A DNA stretch of 64,000 nt from Pseudoflavitalea sp. G-6-1-2 (GTDB lineage: Bacteria > Bacteroidota > Bacteroidia > Chitinophagales > Chitinophagaceae): the NCBI RefSeq assembly GCF_012927185.1, contig NZ_JABBGB010000003.1:558001-622000 (forward strand), read 5' to 3'. The notes under the pieces were generated by a model. That model was not told the origin of the DNA. It did no database searches and saw nothing but the letters and a program-made list of their open reading frames with translations. The position numbers and the translations under genes were made by a program. Below, one piece after another: positions 33,218 through 41,611 of the stretch. Numbering within the stretch: position 1 is the first letter of the stretch; each line of letters starts with the position of its first letter.

Positions 33218-34369
33218 TTATTTTGTCAGTGCGGCATTCAGGTTTTCGGGCGCACTCTGAGTATCAACAGGAGGTTTCCTGTGCCAGTACGATGCAAGTA
33301 TCGAACCTGTAACATTCATCAGTGGCCCGAATATCGCAGGAGCCAAACCAACGGTAGCAATCTTGCCCATCGATTTAGCGAGACCTGATGCCAGTCCTCC
33401 ATTCTGCATGCCCACTTCGATGGCGATGGTTCTGCAATCCCGCTCATTCATTTTGAATAATTTTCCACTCCAGTATCCGAGCGTATATCCGGCAACGTTG
33501 TGAATGAGTACCAGCAATACCAATGCGGGGCCGATAGTGAGCAAACTGTTGCGGCCTGCCGCGGTGATGATCACAATGATGAACGCAATGCCCGCCATCG
33601 ATACCACAGGCATGGCCTTATCTAACCATCCGGCTTTGCCGCTGAAGAATTTGTTGAAAAGCAATCCTGCCAGTATGGGTATGATCACCATCTTGAAAAT
33701 ATCGAACATCATATCCATAATGTTGATCTTGATGAACGCTCCTGCGAGCAGGTTCATCAGCAACGGTGTTACAAACGGAGCAAGCATAGTGGAGATGGCA
33801 GTGATAGTCACCGATAATGCGAGATTGGCTTTTGCCAGATAGGAGATCACATTCGATGCCATGCCATTGGGTGAGCAGCCTATGAGAATAATGCCTGCTG
33901 CGATCTCAGGATGGAACCCACTTACATTGGCCAGCGTAAAGCCTATCAGCGGCATAATGATGTAATGGCTCAAAACGCCAATCAGTACGCCTTTCGGCAT
34001 TTTCACCACGCCTACAAAATCTTCAAAGCTCATGGAGGTGCCCATGCCGAACATGATCAATTGTATCAGCGGTGATATCAGTACTGCAAATTTGAATCCG
34101 TTGTACTCGATGAAATAATGAGGATAGAACAGCGCGGTGGTCACTGCTGCAAATATGATCACGGTGTAGGAGAATCCTTTCAATGTTTTGTACCCTCTGA
34201 ATCCTACAGCCAACAGAATAAAGAACAAAATGTACAATGGACCTGCCTGCTGAATCTCTCCGAAAACTGTAATGCCAATAGCTGTCAGCAACAGTACAAA
34301 CGACAGCCAGAAAGCGATCTTCAAAACAGGTTTGGTTTTGGTAGGTGATGCGGTTTGTTCAGAAGCCAT
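33218..34369 (-). CDS. bile acid:sodium symporter (BASS) family transporter
   Basis: The 383-residue inner-membrane protein has about ten hydrophobic segments and the BASS family core: MFGMGTSMSFEDFVGVVKMP and ILIGCSPNGMASNVISYLAK (Na+-binding crossover region). Characterised members import organic anions such as bile acids, pyruvate or pantoate with sodium. It lies between the exported amidohydrolase and RraA-like genes (28- and 41-nt gaps), so it is the likely importer of the small organic-acid product of this locus. The cargo is not readable from sequence. Confidence 0.9.
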   Translation of the reverse strand: MASEQTASPTKTKPVLKIAFWLSFVLLLTAIGITVFGEIQQAGPLYILFFILLAVGFRGYKTLKGFSYTVIIFAAVTTALFYPHYFIEYNGFKFAVLISPLIQLIMFGMGTSMSFEDFVGVVKMPKGVLIGVLSHYIIMPLIGFTLANVSGFHPEIAAGIILIGCSPNGMASNVISYLAKANLALSVTITAISTMLAPFVTPLLMNLLAGAFIKINIMDMMFDIFKMVIIPILAGLLFNKFFSGKAGWLDKAMPVVSMAGIAFIIVIITAAGRNSLLTIGPALVLLVLIHNVAGYTLGYWSGKLFKMNERDCRTIAIEVGMQNGGLASGLAKSMGKIATVGLAPAIFGPLMNVTGSILASYWHRKPPVDTQSAPENLNAALTK

Positions 34370-34397
34370 AACTGATTTTTATTGCTGAGCATTTTGT

Positions 34398-35681
34398 TTA
34401 ATGGTCGCTGTGATTTTTCCCGGCGTTCCATGGCGCGGGGCGAGGAAGAAATATCGGTGTGGCGATGCCATTGAGGTCGTACACGATCTTTCCTGCACGG
34501 ATGGTCATGGCACATTCCAGTTTTTGTTTGCCTTCGATTTTGTATCCGGTGTAATCATAAAAACCGAAAGTTCCTTCGCGAAGACTGAACAACGCTACAT
34601 CTGCAAAACTTTGCGGAGAAAGGTTGCCGATATCTTCCTTCTGAATCACCTGCGACGGAGTGTAAGTACTGGCGCGGATTACAGCCGGAAGGTCCATTCC
34701 CATTGCCAGAAAAGTAGACATCACATTCAGCTGATCTTTCATGGCATTGTTCATGCTGCCTGTGTGCAAGTCTGTACTGATGGTGGAAGGATAGAAGCCC
34801 TGTTTCAATGCAGGTATCGCCTGAGAGAAACGGAAACTGAGTCCGCCATAACCTACGTCGAATACGATTCCGCGTTTGCGGGCTTCGAACACAAAAGGTT
34901 TTACGATGCCCGCTTTTTCATCAACGATGGCTTCGCGCGTAGGGGAGAGGTTACCATAGGCATGCGTGAATACATCACCCGGACGCAGGTGTTTCATAAA
35001 CAATTCTTCGATGCTCAGCGCCGGCCTGCTTCCTCCGAAATCGATCATTACAGGAAGATGGGCCAGCCGGCCTGCTGCTACTGCACTGTCAACAGGCCTC
35101 CAATCCGGCCCCTGATAGTGGGCCACTTTGATGCCTACAATGATGTCGCTGTTCGTTGCGGCTGTCATGGCAATCATCTTGGGATTGAGGTCACCTGCAT
35201 CCTGTTCGTATACACCGCCGCGCATTCCTTCGCCCATTACATTCAGCATGCTGAGCACACGGGTTTTGGAATGTTCGATGATATTCTTTTTGAAGATGGC
35301 GAAGTTCTTCCAGCCTGCTCCGCCTGCATCTACCACAGTAGTTACGCCTACACGGAATGTGAAACCGTCTGGTGGTACGGCTTCCAGCCCATTGCTCAGA
35401 TAATGATCGGGCTCTGTGCCGAAGAATACATGCGCATGCAGGTCTATCAGTCCAGGTGTAACAATCAGTCCTTTTGCATTCACTACCTGCACTGCTGAGC
35501 TGGCATCGATGTTCTTTGCCACTTTTATGATGCGCCCATCATTGATGGCTACATCCAGTACTGCATCGATATTGTTTTTAGGATCTATCACACGTCCATC
35601 TTTGATAACGATGGCGTATGTCTGGGCAAGCAGATCGCATGTGCCCAGCAAGGGCATCAATAACAATAATAGAATTTTCAT
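34398..35681 (-). CDS. exported amidohydrolase/deacetylase-family metallohydrolase
   Basis: The 427-residue amidohydrolase-superfamily enzyme has a signal peptide (MKILLLLLMPLLGTCDLLAQ). Metal-site residues are visible: LIDLHAHVF (HxH), probable carboxylated Lys in IIVGIKVAHYQG, His in VFTHAYGN, and Asp in TISTDLHTGS. The deacetylase branch usually lies next to SelA-like genes, as here. Some relatives hydrolyse acylated hydroxy acids, so the leaving group could be N- or O-acyl. It is the eighth gene of the operon. Confidence 0.88.
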   Translation of the reverse strand: MKILLLLLMPLLGTCDLLAQTYAIVIKDGRVIDPKNNIDAVLDVAINDGRIIKVAKNIDASSAVQVVNAKGLIVTPGLIDLHAHVFFGTEPDHYLSNGLEAVPPDGFTFRVGVTTVVDAGGAGWKNFAIFKKNIIEHSKTRVLSMLNVMGEGMRGGVYEQDAGDLNPKMIAMTAATNSDIIVGIKVAHYQGPDWRPVDSAVAAGRLAHLPVMIDFGGSRPALSIEELFMKHLRPGDVFTHAYGNLSPTREAIVDEKAGIVKPFVFEARKRGIVFDVGYGGLSFRFSQAIPALKQGFYPSTISTDLHTGSMNNAMKDQLNVMSTFLAMGMDLPAVIRASTYTPSQVIQKEDIGNLSPQSFADVALFSLREGTFGFYDYTGYKIEGKQKLECAMTIRAGKIVYDLNGIATPIFLPRPAPWNAGKNHSDH

Positions 35682-35722
35682 TTTCTATATTTCTCTTAAT
35701 AATTTTGATGTAGAGGCTCTGC

Positions 35723-36217
35723 TCAGGAGCCCAAAATCGCAATGCAATCCATCTCTACCAGTGAATCTCCGGGAACGCCTCCTTTGGCTACTGCTACTGT
35801 TGTACGCACGGGAGGATTCTTTCCGAATCGGCCTTTGTATACTTCATTCATGCCTTTGTAATCAGCGATATCGTTCAGGTATACATTTACCTTGATCACT
35901 TTATCCATGCTGGAACCGGCTTTGATCAGTTCTGCTTCCAGTTCTTTCAATACGATCTCTGTATGCGATTTGATATCGAAAGGTGCTACGTGTGCTCCCT
36001 TTCCTGCGATGTACACGAGGCCATTGTGTTTTACGTGGCCGGAGAAAAGCGGCACTTGTTGCTGATCATCTGCATAGGTGATATTGCCTGCAACTTTCTC
36101 TGCCGATGCATTCGATGCATCTGTGTTGTCTGCTGCATTCGCTGCAGCGCTGATGCCCACTACTCCTGCTGCTGAGGCCAGTAATCTTTTCAATACGGAT
36201 CTTCTTTGTTTTTGCAT
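35723..36217 (-). CDS. Tat-exported RidA-family protein
   Basis: RidA proteins hydrolyse reactive enamine/imine intermediates released by PLP enzymes. The 164-residue product has an N-terminal twin-arginine signal (QRRSVLKRLLASAAGVVGIS, cleaved near ANA). The Rid domain follows with SGHVKHNGLVYIAGKGA, VIKVNVYLNDIADY, and the active-site Arg in VRTTVAVAKGG. Rid proteins are normally cytosolic. Placement directly behind the exported SelA-like PLP enzyme (36-nt gap) suggests it clears that enzyme's product in the periplasm. Confidence 0.88.
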   Translation of the reverse strand: MQKQRRSVLKRLLASAAGVVGISAAANAADNTDASNASAEKVAGNITYADDQQQVPLFSGHVKHNGLVYIAGKGAHVAPFDIKSHTEIVLKELEAELIKAGSSMDKVIKVNVYLNDIADYKGMNEVYKGRFGKNPPVRTTVAVAKGGVPGDSLVEMDCIAILGS

Positions 36218-36253
36218 AAAATGTATTTTAGGTATGAATAAACTGTTGATGAT

Positions 36254-37477
36254 TTACATGGCTTTGGTGAGCACTTCTTTGATCCTTCTGGCTACGATCT
36301 CCACCTGATCGGGTCTCAGCAAAACCACGCCGATACTCAGTTTGTCTTGTTTCCTTCCTGCGAAGATGCTGGGCCTTCCGTCGAGTAATTGTTTCACTGC
36401 TTCTGCTGCACTGATTTTTATTTTGGTTTGATCCCAGCTCAGCAGCATGCCCGGAAATACATTGGCTACTCCTTCGGGGATCACTGTTTCTGCTACAAGT
36501 GTTGGAACGGACTTCAGATAATCGCTGATGAATTTAGTGCGGTCCAGCCATTCCTGCCACTCCTTTTTGTGATCTTTTTGGAGATAGACTTTCAATGCGG
36601 CATACATGCCGAAAATTTCTTCTTTGTTCACTTTCATCGGACGGCCGATGGGACTCTCATGTGGACTATGATTCAGTTTCGCAGCTTCGATCAGATCTTT
36701 TCTTCCGAAAAGAAGGCCAGCGCTTTGCGGGCCGCGGATCATTTTGCCTCCGGAGAAAGTCACCAGATCGAAACCGATCTGCTGGTATTTGAAAAGATTT
36801 TCTACGGGTGGCACATCAGCAGCGGCATCGATGAATGTAGGAACCTTACGACGTTTGGCTACTGCCACAAATTCTTCGTGTGTGATGCTGCTTTCATCGG
36901 CAGCATTGAAGAACAAAGCCATCACGGTATTTTCATTGATGGCCTTTTCCATTTCTGCGGCTCCGGTTACTTCAACAATCTTCACTCCGGTTGTTCTCAC
37001 TGCCTGATCGAACAAATACCGATGTGTTTTTTGCATGATCACTTCTTTCTGTGGTCCGGGAAGATTCGGCAGCGCTTTGATCTTCTGCTGATCGTTGCCT
37101 GTGATGCAGGCCGCGGTTCCGAGCGTGAGCGCGCAGGCTGCGCCTGATGTGACCATCGCGGCTTCCACTTTCAGCATGGCTGCAATTTTTGCGCCTGCCT
37201 TATCCTGCAAATCGTACATATTGGCGAAGTCGTGCGATGTGGAGTTGATGGCTTCCAGCACTTCGGGCAGCATCAGCGATCCGGAGAGAAAGGTCATGGT
37301 CACCAATGCATTGATGATGGGTGTTACGCCCAGTTCTGCGAAGAGATCCGTTTTCGGATCGAAGTAGGGTGAAGTAGTGGCTGCTGTTTTGGGTGGCGCT
37401 GCATGCAACGACTCCACAGGAATTACTCCTGCCAGTGGCAGCAGGCTAAGGTTTCTGAGTACATCTCTTCTTTTCAT
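36254..37477 (-). CDS. Tat-exported SelA-like PLP-dependent enzyme
   Basis: The 407-residue fold-type I PLP enzyme is of the SelA/DgaE-like branch. The N-terminus MKRRDVLRNLSLLPLAGVIP is a twin-arginine signal, fitting export after cofactor loading. The PLP lysine is in LVTFSGGKMIRGPQSAGLLF, and the cofactor Asp region is in KVPTFIDAAADVPP. Cytosolic relatives include D-glucosaminate-6-phosphate ammonia-lyase, so ammonia elimination from an amino-aldonate-like acid is a reasonable guess. It is not expected to make selenocysteine. Flanked by SMP-30 and RidA genes. Confidence 0.87.
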   Translation of the reverse strand: MKRRDVLRNLSLLPLAGVIPVESLHAAPPKTAATTSPYFDPKTDLFAELGVTPIINALVTMTFLSGSLMLPEVLEAINSTSHDFANMYDLQDKAGAKIAAMLKVEAAMVTSGAACALTLGTAACITGNDQQKIKALPNLPGPQKEVIMQKTHRYLFDQAVRTTGVKIVEVTGAAEMEKAINENTVMALFFNAADESSITHEEFVAVAKRRKVPTFIDAAADVPPVENLFKYQQIGFDLVTFSGGKMIRGPQSAGLLFGRKDLIEAAKLNHSPHESPIGRPMKVNKEEIFGMYAALKVYLQKDHKKEWQEWLDRTKFISDYLKSVPTLVAETVIPEGVANVFPGMLLSWDQTKIKISAAEAVKQLLDGRPSIFAGRKQDKLSIGVVLLRPDQVEIVARRIKEVLTKAM

Positions 37478-37506
37478 ACAGAAAAAATTGAGAGGTGGTT
37501 GAATGA

Positions 37507-38418
37507 TTATTTTTTGCGAAGCATCTCATATTCACGGCCCGGATCATCTGCGAGAAAGCTTTCGATATTGCCTTTGTCCATCAGCGTTACGTATACTGTA
37601 CGGCCGTCTTTCCCTCCGAAAGCCACGTTGGTGGTCTGTTTTCCGCCAACAGGGATTTCTTTCAGTATCTCACCTTTCGGAGAGATCTTGGCCACTACAC
37701 CCTTGCCGAATCTTGCGAGGTAGATATTGCCTTTGATATCGCAACGCATGCCATCTACGGTATGATCCGGAAATTCTATCAGCACTTTTCTATTGCTGAT
37801 ATTTCCGTTGGAGAGATCGTAAACCCAGATGAATTTTCCTCCGTTCACGTACAGTGTTTTTTCATCCGGACTCACTTCGATGCCATTGGCAGCGCCATTG
37901 GTAACGCTATCGAGAAGGGATACTTTTCCATCTGGATCGATCCTCCAGATGCGTCCGCTGTTTTCTTTCCAGTTGGGATCGCTGGCATAGATCCTGTCTT
38001 TGCTGTCGATGGCAATATCATTCGGCTGATACATGGTTGGTTCATGTGCGAGTACAGTGATGGCCTGTGTTGTTGCATCCACCTTCAGAATATTGTGACC
38101 GGTGTAATCGGCAACAAGCATATTGCCATGACTGTCGAAACGGATGCCATTGCCTGTACTGCCCTGTGGAAGCGTAACGTAGACGGATGCAGTGCCGTCT
38201 TCCAGCACTTTTCCGATGGTGGATTGCTTCTGAAAATTCACGGCGTAGAGCACGCCGTTCTTATCTACAGCCGGGCCTTCCACATCGCTGGTGAAACTGT
38301 TCACCGGTGTAAGAACTGTGGCTTTGAATAACTCTTTGGCGGGTTGCTGCGCGCAGGCATTCAGGCCCAGCAACAGTACCATTGCTGTAAGTGAAAAAAT
38401 AAATTGGGATGTTCTCAT
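37507..38418 (-). CDS. SMP-30/gluconolactonase-family lipoprotein
   Basis: The 303-residue protein has a lipoprotein signal (SLTAMVLLLGLNACAQQ, Cys 22) and a six-bladed propeller of the SMP-30/gluconolactonase family: VEGPAVDKNGVLYAV, GNGIRFDSHGNMLVADY, YQPNDIAIDSKDRIYASDP, GAANGIEVSPDEKTLYVN, VDGMRCDIKGNIYLA. These supply the Glu, Asn and Asp calcium ligands. It would open the lactone made by the PQQ dehydrogenase, whose gene ends 11 nt upstream. The start at 38418 was chosen because the frame upstream overlaps that gene. Confidence 0.88.
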   Translation of the reverse strand: MRTSQFIFSLTAMVLLLGLNACAQQPAKELFKATVLTPVNSFTSDVEGPAVDKNGVLYAVNFQKQSTIGKVLEDGTASVYVTLPQGSTGNGIRFDSHGNMLVADYTGHNILKVDATTQAITVLAHEPTMYQPNDIAIDSKDRIYASDPNWKENSGRIWRIDPDGKVSLLDSVTNGAANGIEVSPDEKTLYVNGGKFIWVYDLSNGNISNRKVLIEFPDHTVDGMRCDIKGNIYLARFGKGVVAKISPKGEILKEIPVGGKQTTNVAFGGKDGRTVYVTLMDKGNIESFLADDPGREYEMLRKK

Positions 38419-38429
38419 GTATAAGATTG

Positions 38430-40640
38430 TTAGTTGGGTAATGCAAATGCCATAACCATTCCGGCGGGATGTTCTTTGTTGCCGCCTATCGATACTGCGA
38501 TATATTGTTTGCCATCTACTGAATAGGTAGAAGGAGTTGCAGACAGATATGAAGGGAGTTCGTACTCCCATACCAGCTTCCCTGTTTTCTGTTCGTATGC
38601 CATCAGTTTTTTGCTTCGGCCACCTCCGAGAAAGATCAGTCCTCCGCGCGTAACGATGGGGCCGGGTGATCCCGAAACACCTGTTGCCGGTTCTCCTTTT
38701 TTCTGGAGTTCGGGCATATTGCCTGCAGGAACCGTCCACAAATATTCTCCTGTGTTCAGATCGATGGCATTGAGTGTAGCGAATGGAGGTTTGATCGACG
38801 AACGTCCTTCAATATCGCGCCAGGGCATGTAGGCGAGGGTATTGAGATAAATAGTGCTGGTGTCTTTGCGTGTTGAATCAATTTTGCCGATCTTATTTGA
38901 ATTCCGGTTGGCATGTATTTCGTTGAGATCCTCGCTGCTGGCCACGTTGGGGTCTTTCCATTTGTCGTAGAGATAGTTGATCACGGCGCGTTCTCTTCCG
39001 TTGAGAATCTTCGCAAATGGCGGCATTTTCCCTGCGCCTTCGCGCACGCGTTGCAATGCCTGCTCTTCCGACATTCTTTTTCTGAGATCGATGAGAGATG
39101 GAAACTGCGGCTCGATTCCGCTTCTGTCTTCTTTGTGACAACTGGCGCAATAAGTGATGTAGACTTCTCTACCATTCACATCCTCTGCTGCCGGACCAGT
39201 AAGTTTTGAATTATCCACTTTTAGCAGCTGACTGATCTCCGGCGATTCATTCGATTTCAGATAGAGCACACCTGATGTTGGGTCGTAAGCTGCACCGCCC
39301 CATTCAGATCCTCCAATGGTGCTGGGGAAATTGATGGAACCGCGGACGGAAGGAGGCGTAAATAATCCATCGTATCTGTATCGTCGGAACTGCGCCAGCA
39401 GTGAATCATGTGCATCCGGCGAAAAATCAGCCAGATCATTTTCTGTAAGTGTATGCCGCGCGTATGGTTTGGGCCTCGTTGGGAACGGTTGTGTGGGCCA
39501 TGCCTTTTCGCCGGGCACATCCGATGCAGGAACCGGTTTCTCTTCAATCGGAAATATTGGTTCGCCGGTTTCGCGATTGAATACGTAGAGAAAACCAACC
39601 TTCGATGTTTGTGCCACTGCATCGATCTTTTTTCCATCACGCTCTACAGTTACGAGATTGGGAGGGGAGGGAAGATCGTAGTCCCAGAGATCGTGGTGCA
39701 CCGTTTGAAAATGCCACACGTGCTTCCCTGTTCTGGCATCGAGCGCTACAACACAATTGCCGAATAGGTTTTGTCCTTCGCGGTCTGCTCCGTAAAAATC
39801 ATAACTGGGTGAGCCGGTGGAAAAGAAAACCATTCCGCGTTTTTCGTCGATGGCCATGCCTGCCCAGCTGTTGGCGCCGCCAGCATATTTCCAGGCATCT
39901 TTGGGCCAGGTCTCATAACCGATTTCGCCGGGAAGGGGAATGGTATGGAAGGTCCAGGTGAGTTTGCCGGTGATCACATCGTAGGCGCGAACGTAGCCGG
40001 GTTGTGAGCCGTAGAGCTCAGAGACCATGTTGCCGAGAATGATGAGATTGTCGAAGATGATGCCCGGCGATGTTGGTTTTACGGAGATGAGTTTGGGATC
40101 GTCTCTGAGACCAACGTTCATGCTCACGCGCCCGTTGTCCCCGAAGCTGCTGATAATTTTTCCGGTTGCTGCTTCCACGGCAAAGAGCTGATCGTCTGCT
40201 GTAAAGAGGATGCGTTTATCGTTGCCCGATTTATCTTCCCAATACGTAACGCCTCTGAATGGGCCTCCGCCGGGGCCTCCGTTGAAGGGATCGAACTCCC
40301 AGATCTTTTCTCCGGTCTTTGCATCGATGGCATAGATCCTTCTTCGGGCGGAGGCAGTGTACATCACATCATCCACGATAATGGGATTGCACTGGCTGTT
40401 GTTGAATCGCGAACCTTCCGCTGCGTCGTTGGGATAGAAGGTCCAGGCAACCTGCAGTTTGTTTACGTTCTCCGGATTTATTTCGGTATGCGGAGAATAG
40501 CTGCTGCTGGCCTTATCTGCTTTGTAGGCGCTCCAGCTACGGTCTTTTTTTTGTTTGCAGGATTGAAGCAGCAAAGCTGCGACAAGTAAGCAGGTGCAAC
40601 CTGCTGTATTGATGCTGAGAAACCGATGTAGGGTTTTCAT
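38430..40640 (-). CDS. PQQ-dependent dehydrogenase with cytochrome c insert (lipoprotein)
   Basis: The 736-residue quinoprotein has a lipoprotein signal (CLLVAALLLQSCKQKK), then an eight-bladed PQQ propeller of the glucose/alcohol dehydrogenase type with W-motif repeats such as GKTGEKIWEF-like blocks (YAIDAKTGEKIWEFDPFNGG). At about residue 500 there is a haem c site, VYITYCASCHKEDRSG. It would oxidise an aldose or alcohol outside the cytoplasm and pass electrons to the respiratory chain. The start is at 40640. PQQ synthesis genes are not visible here, so the cofactor may be imported. Confidence 0.9.
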   Translation of the reverse strand: MKTLHRFLSINTAGCTCLLVAALLLQSCKQKKDRSWSAYKADKASSSYSPHTEINPENVNKLQVAWTFYPNDAAEGSRFNNSQCNPIIVDDVMYTASARRRIYAIDAKTGEKIWEFDPFNGGPGGGPFRGVTYWEDKSGNDKRILFTADDQLFAVEAATGKIISSFGDNGRVSMNVGLRDDPKLISVKPTSPGIIFDNLIILGNMVSELYGSQPGYVRAYDVITGKLTWTFHTIPLPGEIGYETWPKDAWKYAGGANSWAGMAIDEKRGMVFFSTGSPSYDFYGADREGQNLFGNCVVALDARTGKHVWHFQTVHHDLWDYDLPSPPNLVTVERDGKKIDAVAQTSKVGFLYVFNRETGEPIFPIEEKPVPASDVPGEKAWPTQPFPTRPKPYARHTLTENDLADFSPDAHDSLLAQFRRYRYDGLFTPPSVRGSINFPSTIGGSEWGGAAYDPTSGVLYLKSNESPEISQLLKVDNSKLTGPAAEDVNGREVYITYCASCHKEDRSGIEPQFPSLIDLRKRMSEEQALQRVREGAGKMPPFAKILNGRERAVINYLYDKWKDPNVASSEDLNEIHANRNSNKIGKIDSTRKDTSTIYLNTLAYMPWRDIEGRSSIKPPFATLNAIDLNTGEYLWTVPAGNMPELQKKGEPATGVSGSPGPIVTRGGLIFLGGGRSKKLMAYEQKTGKLVWEYELPSYLSATPSTYSVDGKQYIAVSIGGNKEHPAGMVMAFALPN

Positions 40641-40672
40641 AAAATAAGCAATCACAATTTTGTTTAATAAAA

Positions 40673-41593
40673 TTATTTGACTGCCTTCCGCACATAGTCG
40701 ATCAGTTCCGGGTTTCCGGGTTCAGGTTTAATGGAGTGAGGAAGTTTCCTCAACATCCATTGCATGTTCCATACGCACGACTTTCCGGGCGGCAGTTCAG
40801 TGAATGCTCCCTGATGTTCTATTTCAACATAACTTTTTTCCTGTCTGTCTTTGTTTGCGTACAATTCTACTTCGCCTTCCTGGGGAGCGAGTTTCTCAAA
40901 TGGGATATCGGGAAATTTCTTGATGAGAATAAAACCATGGTTCACTTCTGCGAACCAGCCTTCGCTGCCATCTGCATAGAGTTGCATATCGCCTTTGTCG
41001 GGAATCTGCTGCTGGTTGTAAGTGAACCAGCAAACACCATCGATGATTTTTGTCTGTGGGATCAATCCTCCGCGGAGTGCGCCTTTTCCCATGGGAAAGA
41101 AGGAGAAACCGTTGGTGTGCACCCTGGTTACTTCCCAGGGTGCAACGTGTTTCACAACGGCGGAATGATTAGCGATGATGTATGTTAGATTATACCATCC
41201 ATGCTGTACATCGGCAGAGAAGATCTTGGTAACGGAAAGCCCTGTATTGCGATCAGGTGTGCTTTCCATGATGATCTTGTGCTCTTCGGTCTTCACTGCA
41301 TAAGGTTGATTGTCCCATGCAGCAGGTGGTGGCCAGTTCCAGTCGCTTTGCGGACTGGGCCAGAAGGTAGATCCCCAGTTGTCGCTGTTGACTGTACTGT
41401 CCGTCAAAAAATTACTGCCATCGATAGTGAGATGCGTAATGCGCCCTCCTTTGTCGGGAGCAATGCCCATCGACTGGCCTTGCATGCAGCTTAGCTCATA
41501 CCGGTTTCCTTTTTTAACAGGCAAAGCTGTTTGTGAGAAGCAGGCCGACGAAATGCAGATACTGCAGGCGGTCAGCCACCGATTGAATTTCAT
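40673..41593 (-). CDS. exported DUF4380-like protein
   Basis: The 306-residue protein has a signal peptide (MKFNRWLTACSICISSACFS, cleaved before QTALP) and a galactose-mutarotase-like beta-sandwich feel: GITGHLT-type start (DKGGRITHLTIDGSNFLTDS), TFWPSPQSDWNWPPPAAWDN, and VKHVAPWEVTRVHTNG. It resembles DUF4380 proteins. Such folds often bind or epimerise sugars, so a mutarotase or binding role ahead of the sugar dehydrogenase is plausible. No activity is proven. It lies between SusD and the PQQ dehydrogenase with short gaps. Confidence 0.75.
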   Translation of the reverse strand: MKFNRWLTACSICISSACFSQTALPVKKGNRYELSCMQGQSMGIAPDKGGRITHLTIDGSNFLTDSTVNSDNWGSTFWPSPQSDWNWPPPAAWDNQPYAVKTEEHKIIMESTPDRNTGLSVTKIFSADVQHGWYNLTYIIANHSAVVKHVAPWEVTRVHTNGFSFFPMGKGALRGGLIPQTKIIDGVCWFTYNQQQIPDKGDMQLYADGSEGWFAEVNHGFILIKKFPDIPFEKLAPQEGEVELYANKDRQEKSYVEIEHQGAFTELPPGKSCVWNMQWMLRKLPHSIKPEPGNPELIDYVRKAVK

Positions 41594-41611
41594 ACGGCAT
41601 TTTTTTAGGAT

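Noticed and set aside
36254-37477. Selenocysteine synthase SelA
   Set aside because: Exported by a Tat-type signal, embedded in a catabolic operon, and no selB or tRNA-Sec is in the window. The SelA-like fold is shared by ammonia-lyases such as DgaE.
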